Below, one piece after another: positions 1 through 8,267 of a DNA stretch of 64,000 bases. The position numbers were made by a program, and so were the translations under genes. The stretch covers positions 1 through 64,000 of the forward strand of contig NZ_JACYOF010000006.1 of the NCBI RefSeq assembly GCF_014932895.1, written 5' to 3'. The notes under the pieces are model-generated. The model worked only from the letters and a program-made list of their open reading frames with translations, was not told where the DNA came from and searched no databases. The first letter of the stretch is position 1. The number at the start of each line of letters is the position of its first letter. This DNA is from Bacillus thuringiensis (GTDB taxonomy: Bacteria > Bacillota > Bacilli > Bacillales > Bacillaceae_G).

Positions 1-296
1 GGGGCACTGTTTTGTTTTTTGAAAAAGCGTGTATAAGCATCCGCGAGGTTGCGAATAGACGACTGAATCGCAATACTATCCACTTCTTTTAGCCAAACAA
101 ACTCTTTCTTCATGGCAGGAAGTTTGGCAGAGCATGTACCATATGTCAAACCTTTTCCTGTTTCTTTGTATGCATGATCCCATAGAGATAGGAAATGATT
201 GAATACAAAACGAGAACAACCAATTGTTTTATTGATTAGGGTCGCTTGTGCTTTATTTGGATAGATACGAAATTTAAATGCTTTATTAATCATCAT
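1..296 (-). CDS. tnpB: TnpB RNA-guided nuclease, N-terminal fragment (partial at window start)
   Basis: The minus strand reads openly from an ATG pair at 296/293 to the window edge. The N-terminus (KAFKFRIYPNKAQ, then GCSRFVFNHFL) is the typical start of IS605 OrfB/TnpB, and the YKETGKGLTY segment is also characteristic. The RuvC and zinc-finger parts lie outside the window, so activity cannot be judged. TnpB proteins are transposon-encoded, RNA-guided DNA nucleases that use an RNA from the element's own right end. The only other near-complete TnpB here (29206-30318) is related but not identical. Confidence 0.85.
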   Translation of the reverse strand, partial: MMINKAFKFRIYPNKAQATLINKTIGCSRFVFNHFLSLWDHAYKETGKGLTYGTCSAKLPAMKKEFVWLKEVDSIAIQSSIRNLADAYTRFFKKQNSA

Positions 297-470
297 TCGT
301 TTCACCCCCATTTCGATATGGTTCTATTATACAACAAACATATATTCGGTGGGTAGTGAAGTAACAGTTTATGTATGTCGAACAATTAAGATGGCTTTCT
401 GCCATCCCTTGTCCGAAGCCAATTCATCTCCCACCTACTCACTTCGCGTTCCTTGAGGAAGGAGCCTTCT
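1..470 (-). mobile_element. Left part of an IS200/IS605-family (TnpB-only) element, cut by window edge
   Basis: The start of a tnpB gene on the minus strand is preceded (about 390-470) by sequence closely matching the left end of the IS605-type element at about 28654-28760: both share a CTCCTTCCTCAAG motif and a GTAGGTGGGAGATGAAT motif. There is no room for a tnpA gene between this end and tnpB, so the copy is of the TnpB-only (IS1341-like) type, or it has lost tnpA. The right part lies before the window. Confidence 0.7.
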
Positions 471-581
471 TGGCTAAAATGATAAAATTCATTATAGGAA
501 GTTTAAATAAAATCCCTACTTTTAATACACCAATCTAACAAAAATGTTAAAATATACAAAAAGACTTAAGGAGAACTGCAT

Positions 582-1166
582 ATGAGAGAAGATTTCAGCA
601 ATACAGCATTAATTATAATTGATGTTCAAAAAGCTTTTGAAGAAGAGAAATGGGGTACTAGAAATAACCCTGATGCTGAAGAGAATATTCAAATTCTTTT
701 AAATGTGTGGAGAGAAAAAGAATATCCGATTATACATATTCAGCACTTATCTGATAACAATCAATCTATTTTTCACTCTAGTAAAAAAAGTTCAGATTTT
801 AAAGATATTGTAGTTCCAATCAAAGATGAAAAGATTTTTAAGAAGAAAGTAAACAGTGCATTTATAGGAACTGGACTTGAAGAACATTTGAAAGAAAATA
901 AAATAAAAAAAGTCGTAATAGTAGGATTAACAACTCCTCACTGTGTATCAACTACTACTCGAATGAGTGGTAATTTAGGATTTGAAACTTACCTAGTATC
1001 TGATGCAACAGCTGCATTTGCAATAAAAGGTGCAGACGACACATATTATTCAGCTGAACAAATACATAATGTATCATTAGCAACTTTAGATGATGAGTTT
1101 GCTACAGTTTTAACGACTGAAGAATTGATTAAAAAGTTGCAGTTAGTTGAAACAATACAGTCGTAA
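582..1166 (+). CDS. Isochorismatase-family cysteine hydrolase
   Basis: A 194-residue single-domain protein of the isochorismatase/nicotinamidase superfamily. The catalytic triad is visible: Asp14 (IIIDVQKAF), Lys89 (FKKKV) and Cys121 in GLTTPHCVSTT, which also carries the family's cis-peptide turn before the cysteine. The length is normal. The start ATG is preceded by AAGGAG at good spacing. Such proteins hydrolyse amides or related substrates (nicotinamide, ureido groups, isochorismate); the exact substrate cannot be read here, and the absence of siderophore or NAD genes nearby argues against a biosynthetic isochorismatase. It appears to be a single-gene transcription unit between two mobile-element remnants. 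Confidence 0.85.
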   Translation: MREDFSNTALIIIDVQKAFEEEKWGTRNNPDAEENIQILLNVWREKEYPIIHIQHLSDNNQSIFHSSKKSSDFKDIVVPIKDEKIFKKKVNSAFIGTGLEEHLKENKIKKVVIVGLTTPHCVSTTTRMSGNLGFETYLVSDATAAFAIKGADDTYYSAEQIHNVSLATLDDEFATVLTTEELIKKLQLVETIQS

Positions 1167-1213
1167 GATGTTTGTTTTAATTGTATATGATATACACAGT
1201 TAGAGGTACCGTC

Positions 1214-1527
1214 TGACGCTCACCAAACTAAAACGAAATTGTATCTATAAAACGAAAAAATCGCTATTCTTTCTATAGAATCATAGGAAAGGATGGCGTT
1301 TTTGATATGAACTTATCGATTTTTGATGAACTAGAATTGTTTTCTAAAGAGTTGCAACGATATATGTCACCTGATGCTTTAGAGCAATTAGCTAAAAATG
1401 TAGGGTTTGTGAAACCCAATAAGGTTTATTTCGTATGCAAATCTTTAAAGAACTTACACTAGATCTTTAGACAAAAGAAAAAATCTTACATGAAATTAAA
1501 CTTATATAATATTAGCTTGATGGGCAT
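1214..1527 (+). mobile_element. IS231 remnant with internal deletion
   Basis: The left half keeps the IS231 leader hairpin (about 1258-1297) and the first ~39 codons of a transposase from ATG 1307 (SIFDELE, then LQRYMSPDALEQLAK), parallel to the intact IS231 at 11854. The sequence then jumps to a right terminal repeat (TTAGCTTGATGGGCATG, ending 1527). The flanks are similar 11-mers (GAGGTACCGTC on the left, GGTGTACCGCC on the right), suggesting an eroded target duplication. The right flank is itself the start of a Tn4430-like terminal repeat. Confidence 0.75.
1307..1424 (+). pseudogene. IS231 transposase, N-terminal fragment
   Basis: About 39 codons align with the N-terminus of the intact IS231 transposase at 11854 (DELxxxxxELQRxMSP). 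The homology ends abruptly and no DDE residues remain. It sits inside the IS231 remnant and cannot make a working transposase. Confidence 0.75.
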
Positions 1528-1565
1528 GGTGTACCGCCAACATTTTAACGAAAATATATGCTAAG
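1528..1565 (+). repeat. Tn3-family (Tn4430-like) 38-bp terminal inverted repeat
   Basis: The sequence starts GGTGTACCGCC and ends ATGCTAAG over exactly 38 bp, matching the layout of the Tn4430 terminus as I remember it (GGGGTACCGCC at the outside, ACGCTAAG inside). Related copies lie at 17480-17517 (opposite orientation) and 23534-23571. The inside of the element would be to the right. No Tn3-type transposase gene is present in the window. Confidence 0.6.
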
Positions 1566-1600
1566 CAAAAAATAAAATAAGCCATCCATATGGACAGCTT
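1566..1600 (-). terminator. Rho-independent terminator after the FMN reductase gene
   Basis: On the minus strand an imperfect hairpin (AAGC, TGTCCATATGGA, GCTT, spanning 1579-1600) is followed by a T-rich run (1566-1578). It directly adjoins the dif-like site at 1600-1627, the same site-then-terminator order as at 15845 and 16562. Confidence 0.6.
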
Positions 1601-1627
1601 ATTTACATAAATTTCGTTAGCGGAAGT
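1600..1627 (-). other. dif-like recombination site, type D1
   Basis: Read on the minus strand: left arm ACTTCCGCTAA, 6-bp spacer CGAAAT, right arm TTATGTAAATA. The arms resemble the two halves of Gram-positive dif (left ACTTCCTAGAA, right TTATGTAAACT). The layout 11+6+11 is exact. It lies at the 3' side of the FMN reductase gene and 34 bp inside the Tn4430-like end. Confidence 0.6.
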
Positions 1628-1650
1628 AAATACATGTGTTTTGCTTAACA

Positions 1651-2205
1651 TTAGATAGATGAAATAAGGGAATTAAGCACTGATTTTAATTGTTCTCTCG
1701 TCGTAGGATCTAGGATTTCTGCTTTACTATTAATCTTGGTTCCTACGACACCAATTTGTAAAGTGCTTTCTTTTGGGATATTTGCTTCAATCATTTGTAA
1801 TGTGAGCATTATTGATTCGTGTGCTTTATCTCCACCTGTAATACGTGAAGAAGCACTAATAACAGCTACTGGTTTATTCATAAATTCTCCCGATGATACA
1901 ACCCAATCAAGAGCATTTTTTAGAACTCCTGGAACTCCCCTCGCATACTCAGGGGTACAAATTATTACACCATCGGCTAGTTTAAGTTGTTCACGTAAGT
2001 CCTTAACTGAAGCAGGAGGATCATCTGTATCTGCTTCAGGACTAAAGTATGGGAGATGTTCCAATCCTTCATAAAATTGAAAATCAATATTTTCCGATTT
2101 CAGATTAGAAATAGCATATAAAACGTTTGTATTAGAGGAATTCTTCCGTAGACTTCCTGAAATAGCGAGTATTTTTATTCTGTTTTCATTCATAGTATCA
2201 TCCAT
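1651..2205 (-). CDS. NADPH-dependent FMN reductase / flavodoxin-fold oxidoreductase
   Basis: A 184-residue flavodoxin-fold protein. The FMN-phosphate loop GSLRKNSSN (residues ~17-25) and the segment CTPEYARGVPGVLKNALDW, typical of the NADPH-dependent FMN reductase/azoreductase family, are present. It should reduce FMN, quinones or azo compounds with NAD(P)H in the cytosol. Neither of two candidate starts (2205 or 2193) has a strong ribosome site. The gene is the sole occupant of a unit bordered by dif-like sites at 1600-1627 (its 3' side) and 2359-2386 (its 5' side), so it looks like a mobile cassette cargo gene. Confidence 0.85.
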   Translation of the reverse strand: MDDTMNENRIKILAISGSLRKNSSNTNVLYAISNLKSENIDFQFYEGLEHLPYFSPEADTDDPPASVKDLREQLKLADGVIICTPEYARGVPGVLKNALDWVVSSGEFMNKPVAVISASSRITGGDKAHESIMLTLQMIEANIPKESTLQIGVVGTKINSKAEILDPTTREQLKSVLNSLISSI

Positions 2206-2358
2206 TCTATTAACTACAAATTTGATTTTTAAATTTCCACTATTTTTTCAAATTCCTTAATATTCCACCTTTCATAATTATACTGTTTTTGAAATGTCGT
2301 GTTCAACTAATTTGCCCCATCAGTTGGATAAAGAACCCTGTATCTTTTATACATGTCA

Positions 2359-2386
2359 AGTTTACACAACGACACATTATTAGTAG
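2359..2386 (-). other. dif-like recombination site, type D2
   Basis: Minus strand: left arm CTACTAATAAT, spacer GTGTCG, right arm TTGTGTAAACT. The left arm is identical to that of the site at 15257-15284, and the right arm resembles the XerD half of dif. It lies upstream of the FMN reductase gene and adjacent to a terminator hairpin (2391-2433). Confidence 0.6.
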
Positions 2387-2390
2387 CAAG

Positions 2391-2433
2391 GAAAACGCAC
2401 AAACTTTTGATACAATTGAGTTTGTGCGTTTTC
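2391..2433. terminator. Strong hairpin terminator
   Basis: A perfect 14-bp stem (GAAAACGCACAAAC paired with its complement ending at 2433) with a T tract on the plus strand and A/T-rich sequence on the other side. It separates the dif-like site at 2359 from the repeat to its right. Confidence 0.7.
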
Positions 2434-2439
2434 TTTTTT

Positions 2440-2530
2440 TATTATTCTATGCATCATTTTATACATTCCTATCCTGGCTTGGGTTTTAGGGTACTCGTTT
2501 GTTACTGGATTAGCCGAAAAACTGTATAAA
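2440..2530 (-). repeat. ~90-bp repeat shared with 15120-15205
   Basis: This stretch matches 15120-15205 in the opposite orientation: common blocks are AGGATAGGAATGTATA and AATCCAGTAACAAACGAG. In both copies the repeat is followed by a hairpin and then a D2-type dif-like site, so it appears to be part of the cassette border. Confidence 0.6.
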
Positions 2531-2628
2531 ATCTTGCATACTCTTAGCCTGGTTTTTCCGAAATGTTGCCGAAACCCTTTTTGGAAATAAAGAAAAGACA
2601 CACTAAGGTGCCCTTTCCAATAGTTTTT

Positions 2629-2745
2629 TTAGCAGAAGCAACTGCATCCGATAATGATTAATAGGATGAATAGCACAATTAGTAAGGCAAATCCACCGCA
2701 CCATCCACCGCCGGCACAGCTACCACAACTACCGCCAAATCCCAT
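2629..2745 (-). CDS. YjcZ-family small sporulation membrane protein
   Basis: A short gene of 38 codons. A glycine/cysteine-rich head (GFGGSCGSCAGGG) is followed by GFALLIVLFILLIIIG, a single membrane helix, and a CSCFC tail. The GGFALIVVLFILLIIVG pattern is the hallmark of YjcZ-type proteins of Bacillus, which are linked to sporulation and found in spores. A GGAGG ribosome site lies 10 nt before ATG 2745. It appears to be a stand-alone gene. Confidence 0.8.
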   Translation of the reverse strand: MGFGGSCGSCAGGGWCGGFALLIVLFILLIIIGCSCFC

Positions 2746-2865
2746 AATAATCAATCCTCCTTTAAGTAAGAGGACATAACTTGAGGTCACTCTTGCATTT
2801 TAACGGATTCAATTTACTGTATGGTTTTATATATGAAATGAGCAGGTCCTTTTGAAAATAAAAAA

Positions 2866-2887
2866 AAGACGCCATAAAGCGTCCCCC
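2866..2887 (-). terminator. Hairpin with T run on the minus strand
   Basis: GACGC, a short loop and GCGTC are followed on the minus strand by a run of Ts. No convincing gene precedes it on that strand (2890-3110), so it may be the relic of a lost gene. Confidence 0.45.
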
Positions 2888-3148
2888 ATTTGGGTAAATA
2901 AGAAGTAGGGTTTCCAATTCAACTAAAAAAATAGAACAGGTGGTTAGAGTTTATCATATTCTTCTGCTGAATGAACATGCATTATTACATATCAACGTAA
3001 AACCCTCTATTTTCCATTTGATAAATTATATTACCAATATTTAAAAGGTTTAAATAAATATTTCTACAAATTCAATATATTTACAAAACTTACAAAGATG
3101 ATACATTTAAGGTGCAAGTTATAAAAAAACTATTAAGGGGGAATTTTT

Positions 3149-3436
3149 ATGTTCAAGAAATTAGTAGTTGGAGCATTAGCAACTGGTATTGCATTGACTG
3201 GAGGCATTGGGGCTGCATCGGCGAGTACAGAAAGCGCAAAGTTAGGAGGTACTTGTGTTACTACAGGAATTTCAGATTATGGAAATGGTTTGTACGGTAA
3301 AGAAGTCTATAATACATCGAATGTATTTGCTAATTCATTTACAGAAGACGGGATTAAATGGTACTTTAAGTATTCTTATAAAGCAAATGAGAGTTGTGGA
3401 GGTTATTATGCTCACTATGAGGGCAAAAAATTATAA
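3149..3436 (+). CDS. Small secreted protein, lactococcin-972-like
   Basis: A 95-residue precursor with a clear signal peptide (KKLVVGALATGIALTGGIGAASA, cleavage after ASA around residue 26) and a Tyr/Gly-rich mature part (GGTCV, YGNGLYG, SCGGYYAHYEG). This layout recalls the lactococcin 972 bacteriocin family (GG near the mature N-terminus, aromatic C-terminus), but I cannot confirm membership. The two cysteines of the mature part could form a disulfide. AAGGGGG lies 8 nt before the ATG. No immunity membrane protein or ABC transporter follows, as would be expected of a full lactococcin-972 operon. A strong terminator at 3484 ends the unit. Confidence 0.6.
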   Translation: MFKKLVVGALATGIALTGGIGAASASTESAKLGGTCVTTGISDYGNGLYGKEVYNTSNVFANSFTEDGIKWYFKYSYKANESCGGYYAHYEGKKL

Positions 3437-3483
3437 AATTCTTACCGAAAAGCCCTTTCTATTTATTTAGCATTATTTTTTAA

Positions 3484-3516
3484 AAAGAAAAGACACTCAA
3501 TTGAGTGTCTTTTCTT
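3484..3516 (+). terminator. Rho-independent terminator after the small secreted protein
   Basis: The perfect palindrome AGACACTCAATTGAGTGTCT is followed by TTTTC. It is also the first part of a ~100-bp repeat found again at 5628-5735. Confidence 0.8.
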
Positions 3517-3590
3517 CGACTTGAACCACTTTAATTTTAATAATATGTATTGGACGCCAATCCATATATTATTTTACCATATTAATTAAT
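3484..3590 (+). repeat. ~100-bp repeat, inverted partner at 5628-5735
   Basis: The terminator palindrome followed by TTAATTTTAATAATATGTA, a GGA...CC hairpin and TATTATTTTACCAT recurs on the opposite strand at 5628-5735. The central part forms its own imperfect hairpin. The copy pair brackets the hydrolase gene and the MFS remnant. Confidence 0.65.
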
Positions 3591-3807
3591 ATTGGTCATT
3601 GAGAAATATTAAAAGCACTTTTTCGAGTGCCTTCAACTATTCAACTTTTAATTTAATTTCTACTCATTTAATTGCATTTGCACACAAAAATCAATAATAA
3701 AGTTATTTAATCTTTATTGAACTAAAGCACCTGTTAGTTGAAGAACAACAAAATGAACTGACAAGCAACAGATATGGAAATTTGGCTAAAAAAGTTATCG
3801 ATTGTAT

Positions 3808-4638
3808 TTACTCGCTTGATTCGCAAACCGAATTGCTCCTAATTAGCCAGTCTTTGATTAGTTCTTGTACTATTTTACGTTTTTCTATTTGAAGCATATG
3901 ACCAGCACCATCTAAAATGGAAAACGTAGCATTCGGAAATTTTTCTAGAAGAAAAAAGTGGTCTTTATAACCACAGATTGAATCTTGTTTCCCTAGAATG
4001 ATGAGTACAGGTTGTGTAAGTGTACCTACATCATTAAGCGGTTCTTTAGAAAGAAAATACCCTTTCTCTCTCCAATTTGACATTAAAAAATTTTTATTAG
4101 CTAATAATCGTCCAGGTTGGATTTCGTTTAAAAAGTAGTTAAGGTTCTCTTCATTTTGATAATTCATCAATGTTTCAAAAGCCATTCTTATATCAGAATC
4201 CAAATCTGTTAATAAATCTTCATCTTTTGTAACAACTATTTTTTTAGGAAGATCCCTATCTTTCAAATGAAGTGAAGTAGCCAGCAAACAAATACTCTTT
4301 ACATTTTTATGTCTATGGTGCAAAACACCTTGTGCCAAATATCCTCCAAATGAAAAACCAATAAGAGAAAATGCTTGGTTAGGAATTATAATATCAATAA
4401 AGTTCAAAATATTTAAAAGCATATCATCTGAAGAGTTGAAATTTTCGTCAATTAAACTTCGGCCGTGAGCAGGTAAATCTATATATATCCTCTGAAAACC
4501 CTGAATTTTATCAAAAATTGGCTCTATCCAGGCTTTCATAGATTTATGGTCTGTACCCATTGAATGCATTATTAATATCGGAAAGCCATTCCCTACGATT
4601 TCATAATAAATACTACCCTTTGCAACTAAGCAATCCAT
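3808..4638 (-). CDS. Alpha/beta-fold hydrolase
   Basis: A 276-residue alpha/beta hydrolase. The nucleophile elbow is GFSFG (Ser96), the acid is in LGKQDS and the base is His247 in GAGHMLQ; the oxyanion segment MHSMGTD follows the first strands. The start at 4638 is chosen because GGGAG lies 10 nt upstream; an upstream ATG at 4716 would add 26 residues without a ribosome site. It is probably a cytosolic esterase- or lactonase-like enzyme of unknown substrate, transcribed alone. Confidence 0.8.
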   Translation of the reverse strand: MDCLVAKGSIYYEIVGNGFPILIMHSMGTDHKSMKAWIEPIFDKIQGFQRIYIDLPAHGRSLIDENFNSSDDMLLNILNFIDIIIPNQAFSLIGFSFGGYLAQGVLHHRHKNVKSICLLATSLHLKDRDLPKKIVVTKDEDLLTDLDSDIRMAFETLMNYQNEENLNYFLNEIQPGRLLANKNFLMSNWREKGYFLSKEPLNDVGTLTQPVLIILGKQDSICGYKDHFFLLEKFPNATFSILDGAGHMLQIEKRKIVQELIKDWLIRSNSVCESSE

Positions 4639-4778
4639 CGGAATTTTTCTCCCTATCCATATCAATTTTATCCAACCTATTTTATGTGAACCTACTATGA
4701 TATAGTTCTGTACCAAGTTAAAAATACCTTTTGACCGCTTGAAAGAAAGGTTTTTAAATAACTTTATTTCTCTTTTCT

Positions 4779-5108
4779 CTATTTAACCCTATTTAACATA
4801 TATTTCTTATGAATATGTGAATGTTTATTTTTCATAACATAGATTAATACCACAAATCGAATAACAGATATCATACTTACCAAAAGGAATAATGGCTGAT
4901 AGCCAAAATTTTCAACAATTAATGTAGAAATAAGCATGATTAATAACGTACCTATCTGACTGAGAGAAAGTAAACCTCCTAAAGTTTTCGCTTGCTCCCC
5001 TTCAGGAATCCTAACAAAAGCTTCTTTCTCTGAAAGAGTGGATAATAATGGACTAGTTAAAGTTACGAAAGCAAAACTGAATAAAAAAATACCTGCTATT
5101 CTTAAAGC
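4779..5108 (-). pseudogene. MFS transporter, C-terminal fragment
   Basis: About 108 codons without a start encode the last transmembrane helices of a major-facilitator protein: SFAFVTLTSPLLSTL, then the motif PEGEQAKTLGGLLS, typical of the loop before the last helices, then LFLLVSMISVIRFVV and a basic tail. The first two thirds of the gene are absent, and sequence beyond 5108 does not continue the frame. Confidence 0.7.
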
Positions 5109-6020
5109 ACTACAGAAACGACTTTATTGTTATTTCTAGGAGTTCTTATTCAGTAATTGTTTAAAGAATGAAACATCTTTACTTTTACACCGTCCACATT
5201 TACGGGCGGTGTAATTCATTTTTCTGCTTTAAGATTAAACATCTTTATTATCATTACATAGTATGCCCCTTTATGTTCCATTACAGGGAGAATGATAAGG
5301 CATTTTTTATTTACCCAATTACCGAACTCTCAAATGTTTTAAATAATTACCTCCCCCCTAATAACTGAGTATGTTTATTTCTCTAAAGTTTTTTTATTAA
5401 CTAATACGGTACGTGAAGTTTTATCTATTTCTTATAAAAAAAGCCCCCATATACCTTACATCTATGAGAGCTACCTAATGGTATTTAGACTTTCGACTCT
5501 ATTCTATTAGAGTTTAATTTTTCTAGACATAATAAACTCCTTAAACGAATTTTATATATATGATTTAGACATTTGAACACAAGTCCCTTCTAAATCTTTA
5601 ATAGCCCATAAATGAACAAAATAACTTAACATGGTAAAATAATATTTGGATGGGAGTCCAGTACATATTATTAAAATTAAGATGGTTAAAGTCGGAGGAA
5701 GGCACTCATTTGAGTGTCTTTTCTTTTGTTTTAAGTTTAAATGTTAAAAAAAGAGTTTGGATCCAAATTCTTTGGGGCATTATCTTGAAAATATGTTTAG
5801 TGTTGTAAATTTGTATTTTCCTGATGCTATCCCATCACAATCTAGCTAAGAAAAGCAAATAACCCCAGAACGAAATTTTTAGGCTTCCTTGTCACGAAAT
5901 AACTTATTTATTCCTTTAGGGGTGATCTGTTTTTTAGCTTGATAGCTATGTGATGGTATCCTTTACTTAGCTAAAATTCCCTTCTACAACAAAAGTCCGT
6001 TACTTGACGGACTAATAGAA
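5109..6020. other. Gene-free stretch with repeats
   Basis: No convincing gene is seen. Short open frames such as the one at 5168 have no ribosome site or recognisable sequence. The stretch holds the inverted copy of the 3484-3590 repeat at 5628-5735 and is otherwise AT-rich debris. Confidence 0.5.
5628..5735 (-). repeat. Inverted copy of the ~100-bp repeat at 3484-3590
   Basis: It reads on the minus strand as a terminator-like GACACTCAAATGAGTG palindrome followed by TTAATTTTAATAATATGTA and a hairpin. Differences are scattered, so this is an old duplication. Confidence 0.65.
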
Positions 6021-6731
6021 TTAAACAGACTTATTTTCGTTTTTCTTTATGTCAATACCTAATTGATCTTGCAAGGCTTTCTTACCGTTGTTTGTAAGAT
6101 GGACTGCTCGACTTTTTTCTTCTTTTATAATCCATCCCTGTTCAAAAAAAAGATTGGCTATTTCAGATCCCAACCAACCAGAGATATGGTAACGTCTTTC
6201 ACTCCAATCAAGACAAGGCTTTGCAAATATCCTCCTTTTTGTATTAGCCTTTTCAATATTGATCCCAAATTTTAAAAACCACTTTTTCCCTTGCTCAGTC
6301 ACAGCGTATTCTCCATCTTCTAGAGTTAGAAGTTGTCTATCAATTAGTCCCTCAGCTATCTTTACACCAAGATCCCCTGCAAGATGATCATAACAGGTTC
6401 GAGCATTGCGAACTTTTTTTAGTTGATTTGACTGCCTCAAAGAGCGAACTGGAGCAATTGGTGCAATCGTACCTAATTTTTCAAGAACTTCTGCTACCTC
6501 TTGATTAGCAAGTCTATAGTACCGATGTCTACCATGTTTTTCAACATTAAGGAGATTACCCTCGACCAATTTAGAAAGATGGGAACTGATTGTTGGATGT
6601 GACACTTTTGCCATATATGCTAATTCACTAGCTGGTAAAGCCTGACCATTCATTAAACAATCTAAAATTATTGCTCTTGTAGGTTCTGCCATTAATTTTG
6701 CTATATATGAGAAATTCGGATATACATTCAT
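6021..6731 (-). CDS. ArsR-family winged-helix transcriptional regulator
   Basis: A 236-residue regulator. The N-terminal ~85 residues are an ArsR-type winged helix: MAEPTRAIILDCLM (helix 1-2), then SELAYMAKVSHPTISSHLSKL (recognition helix), then the wing GRHRYYRLA. No metal-binding ELCVCDL motif is present. The longer C-terminal part (~100-236) is typical of a subgroup that often sits beside DinB-like or MFS genes. It is divergent from the DinB-like gene at 6801 with a ~70-bp shared promoter region, so it probably regulates that gene, and perhaps the split transporter after it. Confidence 0.85.
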   Translation of the reverse strand: MNVYPNFSYIAKLMAEPTRAIILDCLMNGQALPASELAYMAKVSHPTISSHLSKLVEGNLLNVEKHGRHRYYRLANQEVAEVLEKLGTIAPIAPVRSLRQSNQLKKVRNARTCYDHLAGDLGVKIAEGLIDRQLLTLEDGEYAVTEQGKKWFLKFGINIEKANTKRRIFAKPCLDWSERRYHISGWLGSEIANLFFEQGWIIKEEKSRAVHLTNNGKKALQDQLGIDIKKNENKSV

Positions 6732-6800
6732 ATTTCGATGATACCCTAATTATTGATTTGATACAATTATCTTAAATCCACAAACAAGGAGGAATTTATA

Positions 6801-7274
6801 ATGAATGCAATTGAACTTTGTATATTAAATTTAAAGGAATCAAGAAGGCGCTCTATCAAACTGTGGAGGTCTCTTCCTGATAGCTTGCTTTCTTGGAAAC
6901 CTGATAACGAAGCAATGTCTTTTGGGGAGATGATTCGTCATGTGTGGAGTGCAAGTTTCCATTATCATATGCTCTTAAGAAACAACGGATCGATAAAAAC
7001 AGAAATACATACCCCCTACGATGAAGAACCCATCACTTCTGTTGAAAAAGAGATAGAGCTATCGAAAACATATTTTGCCGATTTTATTGAATATGTTGAA
7101 TCCATAACAACGGAGGAACTAGAATCAAGACTTATCGATAGAAGTGATGTAGGCTACCAACGATATTTGGGTGACATGCTTTTAAGGATTGCCTATCATG
7201 ATGCGGTCCATACTGGTCAGTTTTTACAATACTTAAGAATGGTAGAGTTGGAAAGACCCCTTATATGGGATTAA
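6801..7274 (+). CDS. DinB-family (four-helix bundle) protein
   Basis: A 157-residue DinB/YfiT-type protein. The conserved metal-ligand histidines are visible in MIRHVWSASFHY and YHDAVHTGQFLQYLR, the usual three-His arrangement. These are putative metal-dependent thiol-transferase-like enzymes, some linked to bacillithiol chemistry and detoxification; the substrate here is unknown. AAGGAGG precedes the ATG at good spacing. The gene lies divergent to the ArsR regulator and 72 bp before the interrupted MFS exporter, so the three probably formed one regulated detoxification unit. Confidence 0.8.
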   Translation: MNAIELCILNLKESRRRSIKLWRSLPDSLLSWKPDNEAMSFGEMIRHVWSASFHYHMLLRNNGSIKTEIHTPYDEEPITSVEKEIELSKTYFADFIEYVESITTEELESRLIDRSDVGYQRYLGDMLLRIAYHDAVHTGQFLQYLRMVELERPLIWD

Positions 7275-7346
7275 CCTTAAATAAAGATTTTGTGAGGAAA
7301 GCCCCATTGCCGTCAAGTTTAGATTAGGTAAAAAGGTTGTGGTAAC

Positions 7347-8267
7347 TTGATGAATAATACGAATATTGTTGCAAACCGAGCACTTTCTCTTTTTAGTGAA
7401 AAAATGATAATCCTGACTGCTGGTATCGGGATGTTTCTATCAACTTTAGATACTGGTATTATCAATATTACTTTACCATTTTTAGAAAAAGAATTTCATT
7501 CAACAGTAACTATAACGGCATGGAGTGTAACTATATATGTCATGGCACTTAGTGCCACTATCCTTTTATTTGGAAAACTTAGTGATCATGTAGGCCGAAC
7601 ACGAATATGTTTGTGGGGGATTGTTATATTTCTTTTCAGTTCTATATTATGCGGCTTATCTCAAGAAATGTGGCAATTGCTTGTATTTCGAGCCATTCAG
7701 GGCATTGGGGCCGCTGCTTTACAAGCTACATCTGCAGCTCTCATTACAACTCTTGTCACTCCTAAGAATCGTAGTCATGCATTAGGTACCTTAGGAGTAA
7801 TGATAGGATTAGGGCCTATTTTAGGTCCCACTGCAGGAGGTTTTTTCATTTCACTTGGGAATTGGCGATGGATTTTTTGGATTAACATTCCATTATGCCT
7901 AATTGGATTATGGGCTTGTTACAAGGTTTCTCGCGTTATAAAAGAAGAAAAACATCCATCACCTATCGATGTATTGGGAAATATATACTTTACTTTAAGC
8001 GCCTTGCTATTTCTTTTTGGTATATCGCATGGAACAGGCGTAGGGATGAAAAGTATATCTACGTGGGGATATATCATGATTTCAATTATTTTATTAGGTA
8101 TTTTCATAATTCATGAATCAAAAGTAAAACACCCTATTATAGATGTACATTTATTCCGGCATTCAAACTTTATCGTCCCTATATTTGCAACAGTAGGTTT
8201 TGGGGTGGCCTCACATTGCTATCAAGTTAAAAAATCTGTTGTTCCTCAAAACGAAAAAATGAGCTGA
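7347..8267 (+). pseudogene. MFS (DHA2-type) drug exporter, 5' part, interrupted by IS231-type insertion
   Basis: Codons 1-289 (7347-8213) encode the first half of a DHA2/QacA-like exporter: LDTGIINITLPFLEKEF in helix 1, GKLSDHVGRTRICLWG (motif A) and GLGPILGPTAGGF (motif C of drug-proton antiporters). From 8214 the frame runs into IS231-type sequence and stops at 8267. Joining 7347-8213 with 13420-13947 restores a perfect 464-residue protein (VGFGVAS then AIIFITPP). The break is a clean transposition event, so the function is lost. Confidence 0.9.
8203..8213. repeat. 11-bp target-site duplication (left copy)
   Basis: GGGTGGCCTCA here and at 13409-13419 flank the 8214-13408 insertion exactly. 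An 11-12-bp duplication is what IS231 generates. Confidence 0.9.

Noticed and set aside
5168-5368. 66-codon frame in the gene-free stretch
   Set aside because: No ribosome site, no homology pattern, in AT-rich debris.
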